Assembly (NCBI GenBank): GCA_036351435.1
Contig: JAZBPA010000193.1
Span: 1 to 22,820, forward strand
Source: JAAUQA01 sp036351435
GTDB taxonomy: Bacteria; Pseudomonadota; Gammaproteobacteria; Competibacterales; Competibacteraceae
Direction of reading: 5' to 3'
Length of the DNA: 22,820 bases
Part shown: piece after piece, positions 13,470-22,252 of the stretch
Position numbering within the stretch: the first letter of the stretch is position 1
Layout: each line of letters begins with the position of its first letter
Notes under the pieces: generated by a model
What the model was told of the DNA's origin: nothing
Database searches by the model: none
The model's input: the letters and a program-made list of their open reading frames with translations, nothing else
Program-made: the position numbers and the translations under genes

Positions 13470-13598
13470 ATGATGGCCTGTATCCGCCACCTGTGTATCA
13501 ACCTCTTTGAACGGGAAGGCTCCAAACTCAGCTTACCCAAAAAACAGCACAAGGCCGCTTGGCAGGACGAGTTTCGGGCCAAGGTGTTGTTTGCCTAA
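13470..13598 (+). pseudogene. C-terminal transposase remnant (ISAs1/IS4-like)
   Basis: A 42-codon stretch reads MMACIRHLCINLFEREGS and continues to KKQHKAAWQDEFRAKVLFA before TAA at 13596-13598. The arrangement (IRHLxxNLF, basic segment, AxWxDEFRxKVL) is that of the extreme C-terminus of ISAs1/IS4-type transposases. It has no N-terminal part: an in-frame stop lies nine codons upstream. It probably comes from a different element than the fragment at 13037, so this spot has collected more than one insertion. No matching right-hand inverted repeat was found. Confidence 0.5.
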
Positions 13599-13634
13599 TC
13601 ATTTATATGCGGTCGCCCTGCCCATTAATACCCC

Positions 13635-14360
13635 TCAGTCTTCTGAAGTATCGTGTCCGTGCGAGACGCGTTTAGCAAGCGCTTCACCGCCATGGGCAAT
13701 GGCCTCGATCGCCATCTCTGCGCCGTGCAAGCCTGCTTGCAAAGGGGTCAGGATTGCACGGCTGGCGATCAAACGTAGGACATCGAAAAGCCCTTCGAGC
13801 AGATCCTTGCCGGTGTCGTCTAGCGCCGTTTCGGCCGACATGATTTCACCCTTGTGGGTGAATGTCATCGTTGGACAGATGTCCAGAACGAGGTTTTTCG
13901 CTTTTTCATTACGGCCGAGTAGCTGGAAACGAAACCGCTTTACTCCGCGTTCGCGGGCCGCTGCGATGATTCTTTCTAGCAAGATGCGGCCGATTCCCTG
14001 CCCTTGCATCTCGTCTATTACGGTGATGGCGACGTCTGCCAGTGTCGGATCCTTTGTGCTGCGAACGAAGCGAGCAATGGCTACGCCGCGAGTCTCAACA
14101 CCGTCGGGTTCGATCTGCACGGCACCCATGGCAAAGTGGTTGGTGCCATCGGTCTCAGTATAAAATTTGAGCTCATTTTCGGTGAGGCCGTTCTTTGGTG
14201 CAAAAAAACGCGCATAGCGCGAGCGGCTCGAAAGTGCTTCAAATCCTTGAATGAGCTTTTCTTTGTCTTCCGGCACGATCAGCCGGAGAAGTAGTGGGAT
14301 GCCCGTAAGGCTGTTCACCCGCTCGCGGTAGTTCCAATCAAAGACTCGCCGGTGCAACAT
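13635..14360 (-). CDS. GNAT-family N-acetyltransferase
   Basis: A 241-residue protein with a GNAT acetyl-CoA-binding core. Strand LADVAITVIDEMQGQGIG (107-124) holds the acetyl-CoA loop QGQGIG (119-124), followed by helix RILLERIIAAARERGV (125-140), strand FRFQLLGRN (143-151) and EKAKNLVLD. The N-terminal part (GIPLLLRLIVPEDKEKLIQGFEALSSRSRYARFF) is the usual acceptor-side start seen in stand-alone protein acetyltransferases of the Pat type. The last 65 residues are helical, Ala- and His-containing, and outside the GNAT fold. GGAG lies before the ATG at 14360. The substrate is unknown. It is isolated between insertion-sequence debris and a gene-poor stretch, with no operon partner. Confidence 0.85.
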   Translation of the reverse strand: MLHRRVFDWNYRERVNSLTGIPLLLRLIVPEDKEKLIQGFEALSSRSRYARFFAPKNGLTENELKFYTETDGTNHFAMGAVQIEPDGVETRGVAIARFVRSTKDPTLADVAITVIDEMQGQGIGRILLERIIAAARERGVKRFRFQLLGRNEKAKNLVLDICPTMTFTHKGEIMSAETALDDTGKDLLEGLFDVLRLIASRAILTPLQAGLHGAEMAIEAIAHGGEALAKRVSHGHDTSED

Positions 14361-14890
14361 GTTGGGTCTCCGCGACGCGCTAGCGCAGTATTTAAAGTCT
14401 CTGCTTCATAGTGATCGGCGACGCCGACAGCTAGGTCTTAGTTCGATGAACTTTAGGATTACCCGATGATTCCGTGGTTCCGGGTTAGCCGCTCGACAAG
14501 TGAAACAGCCAACAGTATAGTCCTAAAGTGCCCTCAGGCTCGTGAGCGGGCCGAAATGCCTCTCTTAACCTTTCTTTCGTGTTCACGAATCGGCAATTGA
14601 CCTACCATGTGGTTCAGGCCGAGTCAGCAGTTCTCATTATGGCGATTTCACCCGGTATCGAGTTGAGGTGGCAATTCTTATTATGGCTGCTCTCACTACA
14701 ATTTATCGTAGATTCTCACCGCACAGCCACAATAGGCTAACGAAAAATAGCCAAACTGAAGATTACTGAAGCGACCTGCTGGGGGTAGGTGATATCCGCG
14801 CAGCGGGCTATGCTTACTGTTTGGGCTTTCGCTAACCGGCAGCGTTAGTCAAGGGTGCTAACAGGGTCTATGAATCAGAGGCGACCGCAT
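14361..14890. other. 530-bp gene-poor stretch
   Basis: I see no convincing gene here. It holds the promoter side of the acetyltransferase at its left and the leader of the small membrane-protein gene at its right (GAGG at 14878-14881). In the middle lie two related TTCT-ATTATGGC segments, described separately, which look like remains of an insertion-sequence end. AT-rich tracts at 14700-14770 carry no clear motif. Confidence 0.4.
14621..14696. repeat. Imperfect direct repeat, possible insertion-sequence end
   Basis: TTCTCATTATGGC (14631-14643) and TTCTTATTATGGC (14675-14687) differ at one base and are 44 bp apart. Flanking bases (GAG..GCA before, CTCAC/TTCACC after) are also partly shared. 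Insertion sequences of the IS21 type carry several such sub-terminal repeats at each end, so a remnant is possible. No transposase gene accompanies it here. Confidence 0.3.
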
Positions 14891-15097
14891 ATGATGTTAC
14901 GCACCAACATCGATCTGGTCGGGCGGGAAATCGCTTTTGGCGCGCCCGCCACGCAATGGTGGGTCAGTCTGGCGACTGCAGTGATCTTCGGTCTGTGTTT
15001 TGCGACCGTGCTCACGCTGATTGTCACGCTCTGCGGGTTGATGCTGGGTGAGTCCGTCGCCGCTTGGCACCGGCATCGTCCGCTGGCCGCGACCTGA
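14891..15097 (+). CDS. Small single-pass membrane protein
   Basis: A 68-residue protein reading MMLRTNIDLVGREIAFG at its start, then one strongly hydrophobic helix (about residues 22-50: WVSLATAVIFGLCFATVLTL and on to LCGLMLG) and a short tail with HRHRP. I do not recognise a family. ATG 14891 was chosen because GAGGCGACC stands directly before it; upstream in-frame starts at 14870 and 14855 are possible. It is followed after 32 bases by the deacetylase-family gene and probably shares its transcript, so it may be a membrane partner, but this is inference. Confidence 0.5.
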   Translation: MMLRTNIDLVGREIAFGAPATQWWVSLATAVIFGLCFATVLTLIVTLCGLMLGESVAAWHRHRPLAAT

Positions 15098-15129
15098 GGT
15101 GCAAGCGCGAAGGGAGCAAGACGACTGTG

Positions 15130-16113
15130 ATGGCAAAGGTGACGTTACGCAATAGGTTGTTTCCGAGCGGGGGCAAACTCCCCATCGTGTATTCCCGTCG
15201 CTACGATATTCACCTGTTCGGGCTGGCGAAAAAACACCCCTTCGATGCGGCGAAATACGGCCGGGTCTACCGGTATGTGGTGAAGCATTTGGGTATTCCG
15301 CCCAGACGATTTTATCGCCCGAGAAAAGCTACATTGCGTCAGTTGCTTTCGGTCCATACGCTCGATTATCTAAACTCCCTGCACGATGCCCGGCATATTG
15401 CGCGGATCGTCGAGTGGCCAAACTTATCAAGCTGGCCGGGATGGCTGTTGTATCGGAAAATTCTGGTGCCGATGCAGTACGCCACTGGCGGCACACTGTT
15501 GGGCGTCGAGCTTGCCCTGGACTACGGGTGGTGCATCAATCTGGGCGGCGGCTTTCATCACGCGAGCGGTCGTCAAGGGGCCGGTTTTTGCTGTTACGCC
15601 GATATTCCGATCGCCGCGTATCACCTATTGCGGACGAACCGGGACCTGTCGGTGCTGATTGTCGATCTGGATGCGCATCAGGGCAACGGGTGCGCAGAAG
15701 TTTTCAAACACGACCCCAACATTCGTATTCTGGATATCTACAATCCGTTTATCTTTCCCGGCAATCGACGAGTACGCGATTATGTCGACCTCAATTGCCC
15801 GGTTTTGCCCGGTATTTCGGAAATCGAGTATCTTTCTTTGGTCAAAAGCCAACTGCGGCAGGCTATTGATTGCTATGCGCCCGATTTAATCATCTACGTT
15901 GCGGGTACGGACGTTCTAAGTCTTGATCCACTGGGTGGGATGAATATCTCCGAACAAGGTGTCATTGCCCGGGATGCCGATGTATTTAGTCAAGCGTTGG
16001 CCAACAGAATACCGATTCTCATGTTGCTATCAGGCGGATACGGTCGGGAAAACGCGCAAGTTATTGCGCGTTCTGTGGAACACTTGCTGCGTAACGTCTT
16101 GCGAGTGAGTTGA
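15130..16113 (+). CDS. Histone-deacetylase-family (HDAC11-like) hydrolase
   Basis: A 327-residue arginase-fold deacetylase. Segment SRRYDIHLFGLAKKHPFDAAKYG (22-44) is typical of class IV (HDAC11-like) members. The His pair is in GGGFHHASG (139-147, His143/144). The zinc ligands are Asp181 and His183 in VDLDAHQGNG (178-187) and Asp261 in AGTDVLSLDPLGG (258-270). The catalytic Tyr304 is in LLSGGYGREN (299-308). All are present, so it should be active. HDAC11 relatives remove long-chain acyl groups from lysine; bacterial substrates range from acetyl-polyamines to proteins, and the substrate here is unknown. ATG 15130 is taken as the start with GTG 15127 as alternative; AGGGAG at 15111-15116 serves either. 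A longer version from 15064 would overlap the previous gene. Confidence 0.9.
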   Translation: MAKVTLRNRLFPSGGKLPIVYSRRYDIHLFGLAKKHPFDAAKYGRVYRYVVKHLGIPPRRFYRPRKATLRQLLSVHTLDYLNSLHDARHIARIVEWPNLSSWPGWLLYRKILVPMQYATGGTLLGVELALDYGWCINLGGGFHHASGRQGAGFCCYADIPIAAYHLLRTNRDLSVLIVDLDAHQGNGCAEVFKHDPNIRILDIYNPFIFPGNRRVRDYVDLNCPVLPGISEIEYLSLVKSQLRQAIDCYAPDLIIYVAGTDVLSLDPLGGMNISEQGVIARDADVFSQALANRIPILMLLSGGYGRENAQVIARSVEHLLRNVLRVS

Positions 16114-16149
16114 GCGATGGGTCATTGGGGTGAAATTCCCCAGGGCTAC

Positions 16150-17847
16150 TTACCCCGACTTGCTCGTCATCCGGCTATCACTAACACTCACCTCAATTAC
16201 CCGCGCTATGCGTCGAAAAAGAGTGTGTATCCGCTTAAAGTGGTCGATAAGATCCATTTCTATGCGAAATGCATCAAGCCGACTGGGCGCGGCAACGACT
16301 AGCCGTCGGGCTAGATGAGTGCGTGCTTGTTCAGCCAGCTCATTAAATGCTGCTTTCGACCGCAGCACCTCGCGAGCCTGCTTAGGATCGTTGTGTTCCA
16401 GTGCTTCCAACGTTATTTTGCCATTGCGACAAACCTGTTCATGCAGGTGTTCCAGCAGCCGTAAAGTGGGCTGACTGATATTGACGCCACTTTCCAGCCG
16501 CTTGAATCCGTCGGTTACCCAATTGGTTTCGACAACGTCACCGATGTTCTCCAGGTAACTACCTACTGCTAGATATTCGTAAATTTGGCTTGGCTGCGGC
16601 TCGACCAGATTTTGTAGCGATAATCGACTGAGGTAAGTGACGATTTCTCCATGCAAGGTATCAATGGCTTCGTCTTGCTTGCGCAGTTCGTTGAGCCTTT
16701 GTCGTCCACCGCGGGTTACTGCGTTTAATCCCTCTTCGACCATTGCTAACGTCCGCTGACCGAGATGAAGCAACTCTAGGCGTACTTGATCCAAGGCGAC
16801 GGTAGGATCGCTTAGGAAATATTGATCAAGGTATTTGGGTTGTACGGGTTGATCAAGCTCAGCGCGGGCTGGTACCAACCAATCGACCAAGCGAGCGAGT
16901 TGTGGAGTAAAGCCAATAAACAGCAAGGCATTGCCGATATTGAAGAAGGTATGCGCGTTGGCGATCTGACGAGGCGTTTCTGCCGCCAGCCGCACGGTAC
17001 CCGTCAAATCGGGGTACGCTGGTGATAAGGCGCTAATGAACTGCGCGAAGTCGGGGATGAACCATACCCATAGCAACACACCACCGAGATTGAAAAGCAC
17101 ATGGGCTACAGCGGCCTTAACGGCCTCCCGCGGCCGACCAATCGAAGACAACATCGCGGTGGCGCAAGTGCCGACATTAGCGCCGAAAATCAGCGCGATA
17201 CCGGCATCAAGGGAAATAAAGCCCTGTCCACTAAGCACGATCACAATACCGGTGGTCGCCGATGAACTCTGCACGAGGGTGGTAAACAGCGCACCGGCCA
17301 AAACACCAATTAAGGGATGGCGAGTTTGCTGTAGCAGATCTATAAACGGTGGGTAGTCACGCAGCGGCCGTGTCGCCTCGCTCATCAATTCCATGCCGAA
17401 AAAGATGAAGCCCAGCCCCATTAACACCATGCCGTAATGACGCATCCACTCCCGTCGTCCTACCACCTCCAGCAAAAAACCCAGAGCTATCAGCAGTAAG
17501 GCATACTGGGTGATATTGAAAGCGATGATCTGAGCGGTGACAGTGGTGCCGACATTGGCCCCAATGATAACGCCGATGGCTTGGCTGAACGAAAGCACAC
17601 CGGCGGTGATAAAACCCACCACCAGCACCGACGTTATTGACGAAGATTGAATAAGGGCTGTAATAACCGTACCGGCCGCTAGCCCGGTAAAGCGATTGCG
17701 AGTCAGCGCAGCCAGCAGTTTTTTAAGGCGAGATCCTGCTGTGGCCTTGAGCGCTTCGGTCATCTTGCGCATGCCATACAGAAACAGCGCCAGACCGCCA
17801 AACAGACCGAAAAACAGTGGCTGCAGCTCGCTTATGGTTAAACTCAT
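16150..17847 (-). CDS. Na/Pi cotransporter-family protein with PhoU-like domain
   Basis: A 565-residue membrane protein of the NptA/YjbB type. The two inverted transport repeats each carry the family hallmark QSSS: ALIQSSSITS (64-73) and LVQSSSATTG (191-200), each followed by GANVGTT or GANVGTC (96-102, 222-228). About eight to nine membrane helices occupy residues 8-330. The C-terminal ~210 residues are soluble and helical, with two PhoU-like three-helix bundles (LELLHLGQRTLAMVEEGLNAV; LRLLEHLHEQVC). Members move phosphate with sodium, often as efflux, and the PhoU part is thought to regulate this. It is convergent with the deacetylase gene and divergent from the Lon-like gene. No clear ribosome-binding site precedes the ATG. 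Confidence 0.9.
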   Translation of the reverse strand: MSLTISELQPLFFGLFGGLALFLYGMRKMTEALKATAGSRLKKLLAALTRNRFTGLAAGTVITALIQSSSITSVLVVGFITAGVLSFSQAIGVIIGANVGTTVTAQIIAFNITQYALLLIALGFLLEVVGRREWMRHYGMVLMGLGFIFFGMELMSEATRPLRDYPPFIDLLQQTRHPLIGVLAGALFTTLVQSSSATTGIVIVLSGQGFISLDAGIALIFGANVGTCATAMLSSIGRPREAVKAAVAHVLFNLGGVLLWVWFIPDFAQFISALSPAYPDLTGTVRLAAETPRQIANAHTFFNIGNALLFIGFTPQLARLVDWLVPARAELDQPVQPKYLDQYFLSDPTVALDQVRLELLHLGQRTLAMVEEGLNAVTRGGRQRLNELRKQDEAIDTLHGEIVTYLSRLSLQNLVEPQPSQIYEYLAVGSYLENIGDVVETNWVTDGFKRLESGVNISQPTLRLLEHLHEQVCRNGKITLEALEHNDPKQAREVLRSKAAFNELAEQARTHLARRLVVAAPSRLDAFRIEMDLIDHFKRIHTLFRRIARVIEVSVSDSRMTSKSG

Positions 17848-17987
17848 TGGTAATTATTTTCCATAGCACAGCATTTTAACAAGCCTGAGAGCAACAATAG
17901 CTAAACCCCTTAGTCTGTCCGGAATTGATAAACTGATGACCCATCGGCATTTAAGATGCCTAACTCATGTAACCACAGAGCCGTAAC

Positions 17988-20404
17988 ATGACCGTCAAAC
18001 CGCTATCCGCCGAGACCTTATATCGACGCTGTGATCCCGCAACTCTGCCGTTCGAGACCACTGACGATCTGCCCGATCTGAGCGAAGTCATAGGTCAAGC
18101 CCGTGCCCTTGAAGCTTTGCAGTTTGGGATCGGTATGCATCGCAAAGGCTATAACCTGTATGCGATGGGACCCCCTGGTATCGGTAAGCACGCTGTCGTC
18201 AAGCGGGTATTGGGGGAGGCCGCCGGACAAGAGTCAAGTGCGTCGGATTGGGTGTATGTCAATAATTTTACCGATCCATCCAAGCCGGTAGCGTTGGAAA
18301 TGCCAGCCAGTCGGGGCGAAGCATTGCGCCAGGATATGGAGCGATTTTTGGATGATCTTAAAGACACCTTGCCCACGGCCTTCGATAGCGATGAGTATCG
18401 CACGCGGGTAAAAGAGATCGAACAACAGTTTAAAAAACGTCAAGCAGAACAATTCAAAGCACTGCAGGGTAAGGCGGACGCACTGGATATTGCCTACTGA
18501 ATACACCCTCGGGCTTCGCCATGGCGCCCAAAAAGGAGGGCAGGATTCTCAGTCCGGATGAGTTCAACAGTCTGTCCGAGGAGGAAAAAGAACGTACCGA
18601 GCAAATGGTCGCCAAGTTGCAAGAGGATGTGCAGGAAATTGCCCGGCAAATGCCCGGATGGCGGCGAGAACATCGCGCCATGATCAAAGCCCTGAACGAC
18701 GAAGTGGCGCTTTCGGTGGTGGGCCATCTGATGGACGAACTGCGCCAGCAGTACTCGGCACTACCCAAAGTGCTTGACTATTTCGAAGCCGTGCAGCTGG
18801 ACATGTTGGATCACCTGGATGACTTTCTTGGCAAGAATGAAGACAGCGGTCCCTCCGCAGGGGGTAGCAGCAGTCCAGCTTTGCAACGTTATCAGGTCAA
18901 TCTGCTGGTCAGCCACGCCCCCGATAAAGGGGCACCGGTGATCTATGAAGACAATCCTACCTTTCAGAATTTAATCGGGCGGGTGGAATACCTATCTCAA
19001 TTCGGCACCCTGGTGACGGATTTTACGCTGATCAAACCCGGCGCTTTGCATCGCGCTAACGAGGGCTATCTGCTGCTGGACGTGCGTCACTTATTCACTC
19101 AGCCCTTTGCCTGGGAGGGTTTGAAGCGTGCCTTATTCGCTCAAGAAGTACGTATTGTCTCGTTGGGTGAAATGTTCAGTGCACTCAGCACGGTGTCGCT
19201 GGAACCACAACCAATTCCGCTGAAAATCAAAATAGTTCTACTCGGAGAACGGCTGTTTTATTACCTGCTTAACCAGGTGGACCCGGATTTTCGAGAACTC
19301 TTCAAAGTAGCCGCCGATCTCGAAGAGGAGTTGGATCGCGGGGGTGACAATGATCAGCTTTATGCTCAGCTCATTGCGACGCTCGCCCGTAAGGAATCGC
19401 TGAAATCTCTCGATAGTGGTGCCGTTGCCCGGGTCATCGAACACAGTGCGCGCATGGCGGAAGATGCGGAAAAGCTATCCATTCACATGCTGACAGTGAC
19501 CGATCTATTGCAAGAATCCGATTACTGGGCCAGTCAGGACAATGCCAAAGTCATTAAGGCTGAGCATGTGCGGCAGGCGGTCGAGGCCCATCGGCGACGC
19601 AGCGGGCGGGTCCACGAAAAGCTGCTTGAAGCGGTACAGCGCAATATTATTCTAATCAATACCCAGGGAGAGAAAATCGGTCAGATTAATGGCTTATCAG
19701 TGATCGACCTAGGCGATAGCCGTTGGGGACAGCCCGCCCGCATCACGGCCGCTGTACGCTTGGGCAGCGGCCAGGTTGTTGATATTGAAAGGGAGGTGGA
19801 ACTTAGCGGCGCTATTCATTCCAAGGGGGTCATGATTCTGTCGGCCTTTTTGGGAGCCCGTTATGCCGGAGATCATCCCTTGTCTTTGCATGCCAGCCTG
19901 GTATTCGAGCAATCTTATGCCCGAGTGGATGGCGATAGCGCGTCGCTGGCGGAACTTTGCGCGTTGCTATCGGCGTTAGCCGAGGTGCCCATCCGGCAAT
20001 CGTTTGCAGTCACCGGTTCGGTTAATCAACAGGGCGAAGTGCAAGCTATCGGTGGGGTGAACGAAAAAATCGAGGGTTTTTTCGATGTCTGCCGGGTGCA
20101 GGGCCTTGACGGCCAAGCAGTGATTATCCCAGCGGCCAATCGTCAACATTTGATGTTGCGCGAAGACGTGGTAGCGGCTGCCGAGCAAGATAAATTTCGG
20201 ATCTATTCAGTGACCACTGTGGATCAAGCACTGCAATTATTGACTGGGTTGCCGGTTGGAACGGTTGACCCTACCGGACAGTTTCCACAGGATAGCGTAA
20301 ATTGGCGGGTCGAACAGCGGTTGCTTAAACTATCCAAGCAGCGGCAGGCTTTTGCTAAAGCCGAGGAAAAGTCGGCCGAACAATCTAATAAAGACAGCGC
20401 TTAA
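17988..20404 (+). pseudogene. Lon-like ATP-dependent protease (AAA_32/LonB type), split by a frameshift
   Basis: Two adjacent frames make one ~805-codon protease. The first (17988-18500, 170 codons) has Walker A MGPPGIGKHAVV and stops at TGA 18498-18500. Reading resumes one frame back at CTA (18494-18496), giving LLNTPSGFAMAPKKEGRIL, the expected continuation, so one base is missing near 18491-18495. The remainder (to 20404) carries LHRANEGYLLLDV (Walker B region) and a complete Lon protease domain: catalytic Ser in GDSAS (residue 473 counted from ATG 18521) and Lys in GGVNEKIEG (residue 516). Everything else is intact, so this is a fresh mutation or a sequencing error. No slippery heptamer supports programmed shifting. 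ATG 18521 could restart translation but would lack the P-loop. Such proteases degrade damaged or regulatory proteins in the cytoplasm. Confidence 0.85.
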
Positions 20405-20437
20405 TGACGCCCGGTTTGCCAGGGTGGCACGCCGTCG

Positions 20438-21019
20438 TCAAGACTCCACAAGGAAAATGATGATCGTCGTAGCAGCGGCGATCAGGATAGCTTTGAGTCC
20501 GCCCCAAAGCCATAAGCCGCCACTCACCTGACCGAGAAAAACACCGAGTCCAAAGATAGCGACAAACGCGAGCAAAATAGCACTTTCCACGGGTGCCAGT
20601 GGTAGCCCGACACCCGCTTGGGCAAGCCAGAATGGCGTGATGATGAATAGGGAGATTAGCAGCGGGGCCAGTCCATTCACCAGGGCCACCAGCAACGGCA
20701 CTATTTTGGCTGCGGTATTGTGGGCGCTGTCCTGCAGGTCGGTGACCATGGCGCTTTCCAGGTCCGCCAACCAGCGTTTTCGTTCCGCAGTTTCGCTGAT
20801 ATAGGCGCTGGACAAGCCGCTCATGCCCAATGCCACCGCCGCGCCGATGCAGGCGCTCAGCATGATCGACAAATCATCGCCATCGCCGACATAAAATCCG
20901 ACGTTGAGTCCTAACATGGTTAAGGCACCGTCGAAGCCATTCACCACAAAATAGCGCCGCGCGATGTCCTGGGAGCGGGTGATCTTCAACAACAAACGCA
21001 GATCAGCGAAGGCAATCAT
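20438..21019 (-). CDS. VIT1/CCC1-like (TIGR00267) integral membrane protein
   Basis: A 193-residue membrane protein. After a short amphipathic start comes ARRYFVVNGFDGALTMLGLNVGFYVG (20-45), the counterpart of the NDGLVST-type first helix of VIT1/CCC1 iron and manganese transporters. Then follow a Gly/Ala-rich helix (SIMLSACIGAAVALGMSGLSSA), a charged loop (ISETAERKRWLADLE) and three further helices to the end. TIGR00267 proteins of this kind are often encoded next to DUF211 genes, as here (39 bases apart, same strand). Metal transport is plausible from the family link but unproved. No good ribosome-binding site is visible, so the exact start is uncertain. Confidence 0.7.
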   Translation of the reverse strand: MIAFADLRLLLKITRSQDIARRYFVVNGFDGALTMLGLNVGFYVGDGDDLSIMLSACIGAAVALGMSGLSSAYISETAERKRWLADLESAMVTDLQDSAHNTAAKIVPLLVALVNGLAPLLISLFIITPFWLAQAGVGLPLAPVESAILLAFVAIFGLGVFLGQVSGGLWLWGGLKAILIAAATTIIIFLVES

Positions 21020-21058
21020 GCGCTGTCTGTGTTGCGGATGCAGCGTGGCAGAGACCCA

Positions 21059-21343
21059 TTAACGGTAAGCGTCTGTCTCGGCATCTCCCGCCCCTGTGGC
21101 TTCCACCTCGTCGATGCTATGCAGCGAGGCCCCCATGGTGGTGATGACCTCCTGAATACCATCCAACGCAAGGTCCTGACCTTGGACAACCACCCGCAGG
21201 GTCTGAGTTTGTTCGTCCATTTCTACCGTCGTTAGCGTAACGCGGTAATCCGCGCCCAACTCGGCCAAAGCCTTGGCGAATTCCAAAGCGTCAGGATGGT
21301 GCGGTTTAAGGATATCCAACACCAGGCGTTTAATATAAGCCAT
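21059..21343 (-). CDS. DUF211 family protein
   Basis: A 94-residue ferredoxin-like-fold protein: MAYIKRLVLDILKPHHPDAL, then EFAKALAELGADYRVTLTTVEMDEQTQTLRVVVQG and the helix LDGIQEVITTMGASLHSIDEVEATG (59-83). This matches DUF211 (MTH889-like), which forms large oligomeric rings and has been reported to bind metal ions. Pairing with a TIGR00267 membrane protein downstream is a recurrent arrangement, suggesting a cytosolic partner or sensor for that transporter. GGAG lies about 13 bases before the ATG. The final residues (GDAETDAYR) are acidic and unremarkable. The function is not established. Confidence 0.8.
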   Translation of the reverse strand: MAYIKRLVLDILKPHHPDALEFAKALAELGADYRVTLTTVEMDEQTQTLRVVVQGQDLALDGIQEVITTMGASLHSIDEVEATGAGDAETDAYR

Positions 21344-21454
21344 AAGAGATTATTTGCTCCCAACATTAACCCGGCGCCTAGTTTGCCTCTTATATTCACT
21401 GTGGAACAAGGTCAAACCAGAGCAGATGTCTTCAGACCGCCCGCGTCAGCGCAA

Positions 21455-22189
21455 CTAACCGATATTAACAGGTGCTGGATGCCGCTCAGCCACGCGGTGT
21501 TTTATGATGGAAACGACCGCTTCGGCAATCGCCTCAACGGATACCGTTCCGGTATTCCAAACGGCATCATAGAGCAGCGGATCATCAATGTCGGCGGCAA
21601 AAAAAGATTTTATCAACCGCACTCTATCATGGTCCTGTTTCCGCATGGTCTGCTTCGCGTGCTCCTCACTCTGCCCTAACAGCCCAGCCAGTCGCTTAAC
21701 GCGAATGTGTTCGGGGGCCACTAGGCGTACATGCACACCCAGATCGAGTTTATGCGTCACCTGCGACCCACCCCGTCCTACAATAATGACCTTGCCCACG
21801 GTAGCCAGGGAACGGATGATTTCGAACATCCGCCTCATAGTGAGATTTTGATCCGGCAATTTGCTAAATAGTCCTTGGACGAAAACTTCGATCTGCGACC
21901 GGTATTCTTCAGAAAGCAGCGATTCCATGGACATATTCAACTTGTAATCGTCTGCCAGCTTTTCACAAAGCTTTTGATCAAAAAGCTGCCAGCCTTTGAA
22001 TAAGGCGGTGTCCTCTTCCTGATCCATGACCTTAATCAGGGTTTCCGCAAGCGTATGTCCTCCCGCACCCGACTGGCGTGAAATAGTCACAAACGGAAAT
22101 CGCCTTACCTCAGAACCATGGGCAAGCGCAGAGTCTCCTGTACCTGACATCCCGCCCAGAAATCTTCCTAATTCATCGCCAACGTTCAT
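21455..22189 (-). CDS. Cytidylate kinase-like family protein
   Basis: A 244-residue P-loop kinase-like protein. The phosphate-binding loop is ISRQSGAGGHTLAE (36-49), an early variant typical of the cytidylate-kinase-like (AAA_26/Cmk-like) family rather than true Cmk. Later motifs are VIIVGRGGSQVT (134-145), VRLVAPEHIRVKRL (154-167) with the lid region after it, and LYDAVWNTGTVSVEAIAE (206-223). ATG 22189 was chosen because a perfect GGAGGTGA sits just before it; an upstream in-frame start at 22228 would put this site inside the gene. The substrate is unknown; a nucleotide-kinase role is not assured for this branch. It lies 111 bases before the DUF211 gene on the same strand and may share its transcript. 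Confidence 0.82.
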   Translation of the reverse strand: MNVGDELGRFLGGMSGTGDSALAHGSEVRRFPFVTISRQSGAGGHTLAETLIKVMDQEEDTALFKGWQLFDQKLCEKLADDYKLNMSMESLLSEEYRSQIEVFVQGLFSKLPDQNLTMRRMFEIIRSLATVGKVIIVGRGGSQVTHKLDLGVHVRLVAPEHIRVKRLAGLLGQSEEHAKQTMRKQDHDRVRLIKSFFAADIDDPLLYDAVWNTGTVSVEAIAEAVVSIIKHRVAERHPAPVNIG

Positions 22190-22252
22190 GTTCTCACCTC
22201 CAGTCATTAACTGGCGAATCGCCACCATGAATCCTCTTTAGCGCAACGGCAT

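Noticed and set aside
16126..16142. TGGGG/CCCCA stem between the convergent deacetylase and Na/Pi genes as terminator
   Set aside because: The stem is only five base pairs and has no T-run on either strand.
18490..18500. Programmed -1 frameshifting in the Lon-like gene
   Set aside because: No slippery heptamer (X XXY YYZ type) is present at the junction and the family is normally encoded in one frame.
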